Source: Elusimicrobiota bacterium
GTDB lineage: Bacteria > Elusimicrobiota > Elusimicrobia > UBA1565 > UBA9628
DNA length: 64,000 nt
Direction: 5' to 3'
Assembly (NCBI GenBank): GCA_016212795.1
Contig: JACRDT010000013.1
Coordinates: 23,357-87,356, forward strand
The first letter of the stretch is position 1; each line of letters starts with the position of its first letter. The position numbers and the translations under genes are program-made. Positions 1 through 7,451 of this stretch are shown here, one piece after another. The notes under the pieces were generated by a model. That model saw only the letters and a list, made by a program, of their open reading frames with translations. It was not told the DNA's origin and did no database searches.

Positions 1-232
1 CGCCGCGGGCATCCCCGAGGAGCAGCTCAGGCAGGCCGCCAAGTCGGCGGTCTGCAAAATCAACATCGACTCCGACGGCCGCCTGGTCATGACCGCCGTG
101 GTCCGCAAGGTCTTCGCCGAGAAGCCCGGCGAGTTCGACCCCAGGAAATACCTCGGCCCCGCCCGCGAGGCCCTCATCAAGATGTACGCGGAGAAGAACC
201 AGACGGTCCTGGGCTCGGCCGGCCGGGTCTGA
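1..232 (+). CDS. fba: Class II fructose-bisphosphate aldolase, C-terminal fragment
   Basis: The reading frame enters the window at base 2 and ends at TGA 230-232, giving the last 76 residues. The segments KINIDSDGRL, FDPRKYLGPAR and the ending VLGSAGRV match the conserved C-terminus of class II zinc-dependent fructose-1,6-bisphosphate aldolases, cytosolic enzymes of glycolysis and gluconeogenesis. The zinc ligands and catalytic residues lie upstream, outside the window, so activity cannot be judged. The next gene starts 15 bases downstream on the same strand, but the products are unrelated, so co-transcription is only possible. Confidence 0.9.
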   Translation, partial: AAGIPEEQLRQAAKSAVCKINIDSDGRLVMTAVVRKVFAEKPGEFDPRKYLGPAREALIKMYAEKNQTVLGSAGRV

Positions 233-247
233 GCTACGACAGGGCGG

Positions 248-2746
248 ATGCCGCGCCGATGGAGAGGCCCCTGGTCTGACGCGGCCTCCTGGGCCGGGAG
301 GTTCCCGGGGCCGCTGGCGCTCCTCGTCTTGTCCCTCGCCCTGTGCGGCCAGGGGCTCTTCTCCGGCGGCGAGCTCGTGCTGTCGAGCCCCCACGAGGAC
401 ATGGCCCTGGAGCTCGTCCCGTGGCGCGAGTTCGGGTTCAAGGAGCTCCGGGCCGGCAACCTGCCCCTCTGGAACCCCCACATCTTCTCGGGCATCCCGT
501 TCCTGGCCGGCTTCGAGTCGGGCCTCCTCTACCCGCCCAACTGGCTGCACCTGGCGCTCTCGGTCGGCAGCGCCATCAACGTCCTGATCGCGCTCCACCT
601 CTTCGCCGCGGGGCTGTTCACCTATTGCTGGTGCCGCCAAGCCGGCTGGGGCCGGCCGGCCGGGACCCTGGCGGGCGCGATGTTCATGCTCTCGGGACCG
701 TATTACCTCCGCATCTACGCCGGCCACCTGCCCCCCCTGTGGGTGATGACGTGGATCCCGGCGGTCTTCTGGGCGCTCGACGGCTGGTTCTCCACGCGCC
801 GGCCCGGCTGGTGCCTGCTGGGCATGGCCGCGGTGGCCATGCAGTTCCTCGGCGGCAACCCGCAGTACGCCTACTACTCGGCCATCGGCGCCGCCCTCTA
901 CCTGGCCCTCAGCCTGACCGCGCCCGGAGTTTCTGGCGCGGGCGTGCCGCTTCAATCCAGACGGGAAGGCGGCCTGCCCGGCTCCGACGGCAAGCTCTCC
1001 ATGGCGGCGGGCTGGGCGGCCATCTTCGCCGGCGGGGCGGCGCTCTCGGCCGCGCAGCTGCTCCCGGGGTTCGACATGGTCGGCGAGTCCATGCGGTCCG
1101 GCGGCCTGGGCTACGCCCGCGCGTCCACCTTCGCCTTCCCTCCCGAGAACCTCCTGACCCTCGTCAGCCCGAGCGTGTTCGGGAACATGTCGGCGTTCCC
1201 CTATTTCGGCCGCTGCCTGCCCTGGGACACCTCCCTGTTCGTCGGCGCTGCGGGCTTCGTGCTGGCTCTCTACGGCGCGTTCCACGCGCCCGGCAGGCTC
1301 GTCAGGCTGGCGGCCGTCATGGCCGTGGCCACGCTGCTGCTCGCCTTCGGCTCCCACGCCAAGCCGCTCTACGACGCCCTCTACCACCTCGTCCCGGGCT
1401 ACGCCAGCGTGCGCGGGACCTTGAAGTTCACGGCCCTGACGGTGCTGTTCCTCTCCAGGCTCGGCGGCGCCGGCCTCGAGACCCTCCTGAAAGGCGGTCC
1501 CCGGCCGAAGGCCGTCGTGCTCGGCATCCTCGGGGCCTCCATCGTGCTGGCCGCGGCCGGCTTCTGGGGCTGGTCGTCCGGGGGCCAGGGACCGGCGGGC
1601 GCCTGCTGGGCCCGGCTGCTCGGCGCCGTGGACGCGTCGAAGGAGAGCCACCTCGTCCCCGCCGGGCTGCTGCGCCAGCCCCTCTTCCTCGCCGGGTCCC
1701 TGGCCTTCGCGTCGCAGCGGCTCCTCGACGGCGCGGGGCTGCTGGCCCTGTCGGCGGGCCTGCTCTGGCTCGGCAGCCGCTCGCGCCGGCCGGCCGCGGC
1801 CCTGGGCCTGCTGGCGGTCGTCGAGCTGGCCGTCTTCGCGGCAGGCTCCACGGCCGTGATGCGCGCCGAGCCGTCCTACCCCTCCCAGTGGAAGAAGAGG
1901 CTCGAGCAGAACCCCGGGGACTACAGGGTCCTCCATGTCGGGACGAGGTTCCCCAACATCGCCATGCACCACGGGACCTACGATGTGCTCGGCTACGGCC
2001 CTCTGCCCCTGAGACGCTACGGGCAGTTCCTGGCCTGGACGCAGGGCATCGACCCGGCCAAGATGCTGGCCTACCCCGTCGTGCGGCGGGTGGATAGGAT
2101 CTTCGAGATGCTGCGGCTCCGGTACGTCTTCGCCGGCGGCCCCGACGGGTCCGTCTCCGAGCTGCCCTCGCCCATGCCGAGGCTGCAGCTCGTGCGCGAA
2201 TGGACCCTGGCCTCCGGGCCGCAGGAGGCGCTGGCCGGGCTGGCCCGTCCCGGGTTCGACCCCAGGCGCTCGGTCATCCTGGAGTCCCGGCCCGACCCGG
2301 AGCCCGCCGGGCCTGCGCGGGCGGGCTCCCCCGTCTCGAAGGGCGGCCTGGCCCCTGGGGGCCAGGTCGTCGCAGGCGCAGGACGTTCTCCACTCGCCGC
2401 AGACGGCACGGCCAAGGTCGTGCGTTCTTCCACCGACGAAGCCGAGATCGTCGCGGACCTGGCCCGGCCTTCGCTGCTCCTGATCACGGACTCCTACAGC
2501 CGCGGGTGGCGCGCCAGGCCCCTGGAAGCCGGCCCCCAGGACCGCTATCAGGTCCTCCCGGCCGACTTCATCCTCATGGCCGTGCCGCTGGCCGCCGGCC
2601 GCCATCGCTTCCTGCTCGAGTACGCCCCCGCGTCCTTGCGCGCCGGCGCCTGGCTCAGCGCGGTCTCGCTGGCCGCCTTCGCGGCCGGCTTGGCCCTCTG
2701 GGCGAGAGGACTCGGAAGGCGGCGGCGCGAACATGTTAGAATCTGA
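248..2746 (+). CDS. YfhO-family polytopic membrane protein carrying two repeat insertions
   Basis: An 832-residue integral membrane protein. The N-terminal pattern of a first membrane segment, an acidic loop (SSPHEDMALELVPW) and the motif GNLPLWNPHIFSGIPF is typical of YfhO-like, GT-C-type membrane proteins, which are often linked to lipid-carrier-dependent glycosylation. About a dozen hydrophobic segments precede a soluble C-terminal domain and a final membrane helix near residue 800. Two dispersed elements are inserted in frame: element A at residues 225-245, in a loop between membrane segments, and element B at residues 700-722, in the soluble domain. The same peptides occur in unrelated proteins of this window, so these stretches are insertions and not family sequence. 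The reading frame stays open across both. The substrate is unknown. Confidence 0.75.
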   Translation: MPRRWRGPWSDAASWAGRFPGPLALLVLSLALCGQGLFSGGELVLSSPHEDMALELVPWREFGFKELRAGNLPLWNPHIFSGIPFLAGFESGLLYPPNWLHLALSVGSAINVLIALHLFAAGLFTYCWCRQAGWGRPAGTLAGAMFMLSGPYYLRIYAGHLPPLWVMTWIPAVFWALDGWFSTRRPGWCLLGMAAVAMQFLGGNPQYAYYSAIGAALYLALSLTAPGVSGAGVPLQSRREGGLPGSDGKLSMAAGWAAIFAGGAALSAAQLLPGFDMVGESMRSGGLGYARASTFAFPPENLLTLVSPSVFGNMSAFPYFGRCLPWDTSLFVGAAGFVLALYGAFHAPGRLVRLAAVMAVATLLLAFGSHAKPLYDALYHLVPGYASVRGTLKFTALTVLFLSRLGGAGLETLLKGGPRPKAVVLGILGASIVLAAAGFWGWSSGGQGPAGACWARLLGAVDASKESHLVPAGLLRQPLFLAGSLAFASQRLLDGAGLLALSAGLLWLGSRSRRPAAALGLLAVVELAVFAAGSTAVMRAEPSYPSQWKKRLEQNPGDYRVLHVGTRFPNIAMHHGTYDVLGYGPLPLRRYGQFLAWTQGIDPAKMLAYPVVRRVDRIFEMLRLRYVFAGGPDGSVSELPSPMPRLQLVREWTLASGPQEALAGLARPGFDPRRSVILESRPDPEPAGPARAGSPVSKGGLAPGGQVVAGAGRSPLAADGTAKVVRSSTDEAEIVADLARPSLLLITDSYSRGWRARPLEAGPQDRYQVLPADFILMAVPLAAGRHRFLLEYAPASLRAGAWLSAVSLAAFAAGLALWARGLGRRRREHVRI
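920..980 (+). repeat. Dispersed element A, copy 1 (in the YfhO-like gene)
   Basis: A 61-bp copy encoding APGVSGAGVPLQSRREGGL within the 248-2746 gene. It is bounded by imperfect direct repeats CCTGACCGCG (913-922) and CCTGCCCGGC (973-982), which lie exactly 60 bp apart, so the unit adds 20 codons. It matches copies at 4151, 25213 and 56882. Confidence 0.85.
2345..2411 (+). repeat. Dispersed element B, copy 1 (in the YfhO-like gene)
   Basis: A 67-bp copy encoding [20 protein letters not shown]. It begins with GGCCTGG and ends with the decayed copy GGCACGG, 60 bp apart. An inverted repeat (CCTGGCC/GGCCAGG) forms its first part. Just upstream, at about 2300-2330, lies another dyad, GAGCCCGCC/GGCGGGCTC. 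Other copies are at 13012, 18957 and 23048. Confidence 0.85.
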
Positions 2747-2752
2747 CGACCG

Positions 2753-4297
2753 ATGAGCGTCGAACGCCCCAGGACGATCGCCTGCGTCTTCGCGGCCCTG
2801 GGCATCCTGATCGCCCTCAAGTCCTGCCAGGAGGTGGACACCGACCTCTTCTTCCACATCAAGGAAGGAGAGCGGATCGTCACGCAAGGCCGGCTGCCTC
2901 TCGTGGAGGACTATTCCTTCACCGCGGCCGGCCGGCCCATGATCGCCACCGAGTGGCTCGCCCAGGCCGTCATCTACGCCGTCTTCCGGGTCTCGGGCTA
3001 CGGCGGGCTGGTGCTCTATCACACGGCCCTGCTGCTCGCCACCCTGCTCATCCTCTGGCGGCTCCTGGGCCGCGCCAGCCCGTGGGGCGCCAGGCTCTTC
3101 CTCCTCGCGCTGACCGCCTTCGGCCTGGTCAATTTCTACTCGGTCCGCATCCACTACTACACCTTCCTCTTCATCGCCGCCTTCCTGTACTGGATCAGGC
3201 GCTGGGAGGAGGGCGAGGCCTGGCCGCCGTGGGCCATGGCCGCGAGCCTCCTGCCCTGGGCCAACATGCACGGCGGCTACATGGCGGGCTGGGTCATGCT
3301 CGGCGCGGTCTGCCTGCTGGGGACCCGCCGCGGCGGAAGTCTGTCGGCTCTCCGGCCGTGGGCCGCGGGGACCGCGGCGTGCTGCATCCATCCCAGCGGC
3401 GTCACGGCTTTCGTCTACCCCATCTGGTTCCTGTTCTCCGCTCCCGCGAGCCGGTCGCTCGTCCTCGAGTGGACGCCGGTCAATTTCACGGAGGTCACGG
3501 CCATCCCCTACGCCATCGCCCTGGTCTGCATCGCGTGGACGGGGCTCAAAGGGCTCGAGAACCCGTTCCCCTGGGGAGGGCTGACCCTGGCCTTCATGGT
3601 CGTCTCCCTGCGCGGCAGGAAACTCCTCCCCCTCTTCCTGCTCTCGGCCGCGGCCACGCTGGGCCTCAAGGCCGAGCGGCACCCCCCGGGCCCTCGCGAG
3701 GAGCGCCTCCTGACGGGCGGCGCGGCCCTGCTGCTGGCCGCGCTGGGCTGGGTGGTGCTGAGCCGGGCGGGCTCGCTCTCCTGGCCCAACCCCGCCGCCG
3801 ACTGGGAGAGGGGCTACCCGCGGGCCCCCGTCGAGATGCTCGCCCAGCGCTACCCCGGCCGCAGGCTCTTCCACAGCTACGACTGGGGAGGCTACCTCAT
3901 CTACAAGCTCTCCCCAGGCACCAAGGTGTTCGTGGACGGCAGGCTCGAGCCCTACTGGGACATCCTGGGCAAGGACTACCGCCCCCTCATCGAGGGAGCC
4001 CCCGGCTGGCAGGGGCTCCTCGAGCGCCACCGCATCGAGACCGTCCTCATCAAGCCCTACACGCGGCTCGCCCACTTCCTCGTCGAGGACAAAGCCTGGC
4101 GGGCCGTCTATTCGGACCCCATGGCCATCCTCTTCGTCCGCGACCTGCCCGCGCCCGGTGTTTCTGACGCGGGCGTGCCGCTTCGATCCGGACGGGAAGG
4201 AGGCCTGCACCCCGCCAAGCCCGCGGGCAAGCCCGCCGCTCCCGCGCGACAGCCCACGAAGCCCGGCCCCGCGCAGCGCATCAAGCGCAGCAAATAG
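2753..4297 (+). CDS. Polytopic membrane protein, GT-C-like, unknown function
   Basis: A 514-residue protein with about ten hydrophobic segments. An acidic first loop (EVDTDLFFHIKEGE) and a C-terminal soluble part with FVDGRLEPYWD resemble GT-C glycosyltransferase-like membrane proteins that occur beside YfhO proteins, but I do not recognise a specific family. The C-terminus from about residue 467 is element A followed by a Pro/Lys-rich basic tail, so the natural end has been replaced or extended. An extended -10 (TG-T-TAGAAT, 2734-2742) lies ten bases before the ATG, inside the end of the preceding gene. The protein may therefore have its own very short leader as well as readthrough from upstream. 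Confidence 0.6.
   Translation: MSVERPRTIACVFAALGILIALKSCQEVDTDLFFHIKEGERIVTQGRLPLVEDYSFTAAGRPMIATEWLAQAVIYAVFRVSGYGGLVLYHTALLLATLLILWRLLGRASPWGARLFLLALTAFGLVNFYSVRIHYYTFLFIAAFLYWIRRWEEGEAWPPWAMAASLLPWANMHGGYMAGWVMLGAVCLLGTRRGGSLSALRPWAAGTAACCIHPSGVTAFVYPIWFLFSAPASRSLVLEWTPVNFTEVTAIPYAIALVCIAWTGLKGLENPFPWGGLTLAFMVVSLRGRKLLPLFLLSAAATLGLKAERHPPGPREERLLTGGAALLLAALGWVVLSRAGSLSWPNPAADWERGYPRAPVEMLAQRYPGRRLFHSYDWGGYLIYKLSPGTKVFVDGRLEPYWDILGKDYRPLIEGAPGWQGLLERHRIETVLIKPYTRLAHFLVEDKAWRAVYSDPMAILFVRDLPAPGVSDAGVPLRSGREGGLHPAKPAGKPAAPARQPTKPGPAQRIKRSK
4151..4211 (+). repeat. Dispersed element A, copy 2 (C-terminus of a membrane-protein gene)
   Basis: A copy encoding APGVSDAGVPLRSGREGGL in the same reading frame as copy 1. 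The flanking repeats are CCTGCCCGCG (4144-4153) and the decayed CCTGCACCCC (4204-4213), 60 bp apart. It lies about 87 bases before the stop codon. Confidence 0.85.
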
Positions 4298-4440
4298 AAA
4301 TAGCCTTATTTTAGCGCTGCTTTCAGCATCTCGCGCGCGATGTCGGACCGCCGTCGGCACATGGCGGCTTCCGCCGCGGCGATCGCATTCCCTAGATGGC
4401 CGGCGCCTGACTTGCGACCTGGGAAGGGGGATATCGGCTT

Positions 4441-4482
4441 CGACCGATAATCACTTTCCCCGGGGAAAGCGAATATCGGTCG
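4441..4482. repeat. Nested 42-base palindrome
   Basis: The outer arms CGACCGATA (4441-4449) and TATCGGTCG (4474-4482) enclose symmetric 4-base gaps around an uninterrupted inner palindrome, CTTTCCCC/GGGGAAAG (4454-4469). A second inverted partner of the left arm, TATCGG, lies at 4432-4437. It could be an operator, a cruciform or a short mobile palindrome. Confidence 0.75.
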
Positions 4483-4546
4483 CGACATATCATCGTTCCC
4501 CCCAATCGCGGGGCCCGAAGACTCGCGCCGGCGCGAGTCTTGAGGC

Positions 4547-4583
4547 TTGCATCAGCAGATTATACGGTAGTATAATTATACCG
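4547..4583 (+). promoter_or_regulatory. Promoter and candidate operator of the TetR/exporter operon
   Basis: TTGCAT (4547-4552), an 18-base spacer and TATAAT (4571-4576) form a good sigma-70-type promoter. The 12-base palindrome GTATAA/TTATAC (4570-4581), inside the larger dyad CGGTA-N9-TACCG (4565-4583), covers the -10 box. This suits autorepression by the TetR protein encoded 22 bases downstream. Confidence 0.65.
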
Positions 4584-4604
4584 CCGTCTAACACGACCCT
4601 GACG

Positions 4605-5249
4605 ATGACACGCCCATCCAAGCACACCGACGAGCTCATGATCGAGGCTGCCAAGAGCCTCATCCGCGAGAAGGGCATCTCCGGCCTCAAGGTCCGGGAG
4701 GCGGCCCAGAAAGCCGGGGTCAACCTCGGCATGTTCCACTACCACTTCAAGACCAAGGATGAGTTCATCCGCAGGGTCCTCATCGCGATCTACGACGAGT
4801 TCTACGCGGACTTCGCGGTCGAGACGGGCGGGAACGCCCCCCCCGTGGAGCGGCTCAGGCGCGCGCTCGTCTCCATCGCGCGGTTCGCCCGGCGCAACCG
4901 CCCCGTGGCGTTGGCCATCGTCTCGGACCTGATGCGGGGGCACAAGCCCACCGTGGATTTCGCCGTCAACAACTTCACCAAGCACATCTTCGCCGCCATC
5001 GGCATCATCCGGGAATGCCAGCGGGAGGGGTCCATCGCCGACGTCCCCCTCCCTCAGGCCGCGGTCTTCCTGGTGGGCAGCATCATCTTCCCGACCGCGG
5101 TGGTAGGAGTGCTGGAGAAGGCCGGGGCGGGCACGGTGATGGGCCTGGCGCGGCCGGCGCTGGAGAAGGCGGTGCTCTCGGACGAGGCCATCGAGGCCCG
5201 CATCGACTGGGCGCTCGGCGCCCTCCGTCCGAAGAGAGGTCGCCCGTGA
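4605..5249 (+). CDS. TetR/AcrR-family transcriptional regulator (CecR-like position)
   Basis: A 214-residue TetR-family repressor. Residues 8-55 form the helix-turn-helix domain (GISGLKVREAAQKAGVNLGM, then FHYHFKTKDEF, the usual recognition-helix region). The rest is a helical ligand-binding domain with no recognised ligand. I chose ATG 4605, after the AT-rich promoter, because the frame open further upstream only runs through the preceding gene's repeat. In E. coli a TetR-family regulator (CecR) precedes ybhG-ybhF-ybhS-ybhR. The same order follows here with a TolC-like gene added, so it probably controls this exporter by binding the palindrome over its own -10 box. Confidence 0.85.
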   Translation: MTRPSKHTDELMIEAAKSLIREKGISGLKVREAAQKAGVNLGMFHYHFKTKDEFIRRVLIAIYDEFYADFAVETGGNAPPVERLRRALVSIARFARRNRPVALAIVSDLMRGHKPTVDFAVNNFTKHIFAAIGIIRECQREGSIADVPLPQAAVFLVGSIIFPTAVVGVLEKAGAGTVMGLARPALEKAVLSDEAIEARIDWALGALRPKRGRP

Positions 5250-5311
5250 AGGCCCTTAGACGTCCGGAAGGGGTCCCATTCGGGGGTGAAGGTCATCACC
5301 AAGGAGGTCGG

Positions 5312-6670
5312 ATGATGGTTGCGCGGATGTCGCTGCTGCTGATGCTGGCCGCGGTCCCGGGGAAAGCCGCCGATGCCCCGGCCTTGACCATGCCCCTGGC
5401 CGAGGCCGAGAAGAGGGCGCTGGAGACCTCCTCCGGCCTGGAGTCCGTCCGCCTGGAATTCGAGGCGGCCAAGGCCGCGGCCCTGAGCCAGCGGTCGTTC
5501 CTGGTGCCCGAGCTGCGCCTGGAGGCTTCCGGCCGCTATCAGTCCGAAGTCTCGGAGCTGGCCCTGCCCATCCCGGGGACGGAGCCCCGCAGGCTGGGCG
5601 ACAACATCAACTACTCGGTCGGGCCCGCCATGCAGTGGAACGTCTGGGACATGGGCGCCGCGAGAAAATCGTGGCGGAGCTTCTCGGAGTTGGCCAAGGC
5701 CAAGAGCGCCGAGTACGAGTCGGCCAGGAGGCAGTCCCTGCTGGCGGCGCGCACGGCCTACTTCCAGGTGCAGCTGGCCTTGGAGTCCCTTCGGCTGCTG
5801 GCCGACCACTTGAAGCTGGCCTCGGCCCAGCACCGCGACATCAAGCTGGGCCTCGAGGCCGGGACCAAATCCCGCATCGACCTGCTCATGGCCCACCTGG
5901 AGATGCTCGCCAGGAAGAGGCAGTTCAGGCAGGCCCGGACGGACCTCGCGTCGGCCTTGAGGGACCTCTTCAACCTGACCGGCTGGGGGGAAGGCCTCGA
6001 CGCCTCCCTGCCGCTCGACGCCCGGACCAAGGACGCCCTGCCCGAAGGGGCCGAGCCGCCCTCGCTCATCATCGAGCTCGACCCCATCGACAAGTCCGCG
6101 GCCGCGCTCGCGAAGGTCGCGCTCGCGGGCCCCGACCCGTCCCATCCCACGCTGCTTTCCCTGGCCGGGCTCGCGCGATCCTTCACGCTGGCCTCCCAAG
6201 GCTACAAGGCCCAGCGGTGGCCCAAGCTCACGCTCTCGGCCAAGACCTCGCTGGACTACCCCAACGGGGCCGAGCTCAACGACTTCTCCCAGAACACCGT
6301 CGGCCTCGCCGCCAGCATGCCGCTCTTCGAATGGGGACGCTCCGCCGACCGGGCGAAGGAAGGCGAAGGCCGCGCCCACGCGGCCTCGAAGCGCCAAGAG
6401 CAGGCCTGGAAGGACCTGGGGAGGGACTGGAACAAGTCCTCGGACCAGCTGGCCAACCTCAAGAGCCAGCAGGAGATCAACAAGGCCAACGTCGCCGAGG
6501 CTTCCGAGCTGGCCGGCCTGGTCTACGACTCCTATCAGGCGGGCCGGTCGACCTTCCTCGAGGTCCAGTCCGCCAACGTGCGGGCCCTGGAAGCGAAGGT
6601 GATCGCGGTGCGGACCGACGTCCAGGTCCTCATGCAGCTGGCCATGCTCGGCAGCCTGGCCAAGCAGTGA
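5312..6670 (+). CDS. TolC-family outer-membrane efflux protein
   Basis: A 452-residue precursor with a signal peptide (RMSLLLMLAAVPGKAADA) and long heptad-rich helices in two similar halves, as in TolC/OEP channel proteins. Conserved-type segments include the aromatic strand SVGPAMQWNVWDMGAARKSW and the second-half VGLAASMPLFEWGRSADRAK. It should trimerise in the outer membrane and dock with the periplasmic adaptor encoded 16 bases downstream. The site AAGGAGGT (5301-5308) suits ATG 5312 or, with better spacing, ATG 5315. The frame open upstream of this overlaps the TetR gene and is rejected. Confidence 0.85.
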   Translation: MMVARMSLLLMLAAVPGKAADAPALTMPLAEAEKRALETSSGLESVRLEFEAAKAAALSQRSFLVPELRLEASGRYQSEVSELALPIPGTEPRRLGDNINYSVGPAMQWNVWDMGAARKSWRSFSELAKAKSAEYESARRQSLLAARTAYFQVQLALESLRLLADHLKLASAQHRDIKLGLEAGTKSRIDLLMAHLEMLARKRQFRQARTDLASALRDLFNLTGWGEGLDASLPLDARTKDALPEGAEPPSLIIELDPIDKSAAALAKVALAGPDPSHPTLLSLAGLARSFTLASQGYKAQRWPKLTLSAKTSLDYPNGAELNDFSQNTVGLAASMPLFEWGRSADRAKEGEGRAHAASKRQEQAWKDLGRDWNKSSDQLANLKSQQEINKANVAEASELAGLVYDSYQAGRSTFLEVQSANVRALEAKVIAVRTDVQVLMQLAMLGSLAKQ

Positions 6671-6686
6671 CGGACGGGAGGATGCC

Positions 6687-7448
6687 ATGATCAAGAAGAC
6701 CTCAGCCGGAGCCCTGGCCGCCGCGCTCGTCTGCGTCGCGGTCTGGAAGGTCGCGTCGCGGTCCAACCCGCTCTACGCCGGCACCGTGGAGGCGACCGAG
6801 GTGGACGTCTCCTCGAGGCTGACCTCCGTGCTCTCCTCGGTCGGCGTCAAGGAAGGCGACGACGTGGCCGCGGGCCAAAGCCTCGCCAGGCTCGACTGCG
6901 AGGACATGAAGCTCGCTGCCGACATCGCCCGCAAAGACTACGAGAAGGCCAAGAAGCTCCTGGGCCTCGGGGCCGGCATGACCCAGGAAACCTACGACCG
7001 CCTCAAGTACAAGTTCGACGACGCGCAGGTCAGGCTCTCCTGGTGCTCCATCGCGGCGCCCTCCGGCGGGCGGATCCTCTACGTGTACCACGAGGCCGGG
7101 GAATGGGTCATGCCGGGCTCCAAGCTCCTCACCCTGGCGGACCTCAAGGAAGTCCACGCCTACGTCTACGTCCCCCAGCCCATGCTCGCCAAGCTCTCGG
7201 TGGGGATGCAGGTGCAGGGCTACCTGCCCGAGCTGGGCATGAGGCCCCTCCCGGGCAGGATCGTCCGGATCAACGACGAGGCGGAGTTCACGCCCCGGAA
7301 CGTCCAGACCCGGGAGGAGCGCACGCGCCTCGTCTACGGGATCAAGACGGTGTTCCCCAACCCGGACGGCGTGCTCAAGCCCGGGATGACGGTGGAAATC
7401 AACTTTCCCCTCCCCGACGGGGAGGGGCAAGCAGCCGGGAGGGGGTAG
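6687..7448 (+). CDS. ybhG: HlyD/YbhG-type periplasmic adaptor of an ABC exporter
   Basis: A 253-residue membrane-fusion protein. It has an N-terminal membrane anchor (residues 8-25), a split biotinyl-lipoyl-like domain (YAGTVEATEVDVSSRLTSVL early and IAAPSGGRILYVYHEAGEWV later), a short helical hairpin between the halves and a beta-barrel domain ending near VLKPGMTVEINF. It should bridge the inner-membrane permeases and the TolC-like channel. The last codons are written over a palindrome (CCCCTCCCC-GAC-GGGGAGGGG, 7407-7427). The TAG stop is in the same reading frame as the following ATPase gene. Confidence 0.85.
   Translation: MIKKTSAGALAAALVCVAVWKVASRSNPLYAGTVEATEVDVSSRLTSVLSSVGVKEGDDVAAGQSLARLDCEDMKLAADIARKDYEKAKKLLGLGAGMTQETYDRLKYKFDDAQVRLSWCSIAAPSGGRILYVYHEAGEWVMPGSKLLTLADLKEVHAYVYVPQPMLAKLSVGMQVQGYLPELGMRPLPGRIVRINDEAEFTPRNVQTREERTRLVYGIKTVFPNPDGVLKPGMTVEINFPLPDGEGQAAGRG
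7407..7427. repeat. REP-like palindrome at the end of the adaptor gene
   Basis: A perfect 9-bp inverted repeat CCCCTCCCC/GGGGAGGGG with loop GAC, translated as the last residues of the adaptor. The downstream GGGAGGGGG (7437-7445) serves as a Shine-Dalgarno-like site for the next gene. It resembles the C-type palindromes at 11510, 18004 and 43190. Confidence 0.75.
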
Positions 7449-7451
7449 ATT

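Larger units (their letters stand above)
4298..4604. other. Intergenic region rich in dyad symmetry
   Basis: A 307-base gap with no credible gene. It is richer in A+T than the neighbouring genes. It contains the nested palindrome at 4441-4482, a perfect 20-base palindrome (GACTCGCGCC/GGCGCGAGTC) at 4520-4539, and the TetR promoter and operator at 4547-4583. The 4520-4539 hairpin has no T tract after it, so it is not a classical terminator. Confidence 0.7.

Noticed and set aside
4158..4604. GTG-initiated extension of the TetR regulator into the preceding gene
   Set aside because: It runs through element A copy 2 and the promoter region; the HTH domain starts normally at 4605.
5015..5311. Open frame upstream of the TolC-like gene, overlapping the TetR gene
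   Set aside because: It is the second frame of the TetR coding sequence, and the signal peptide with AAGGAGGT starts only at 5312.
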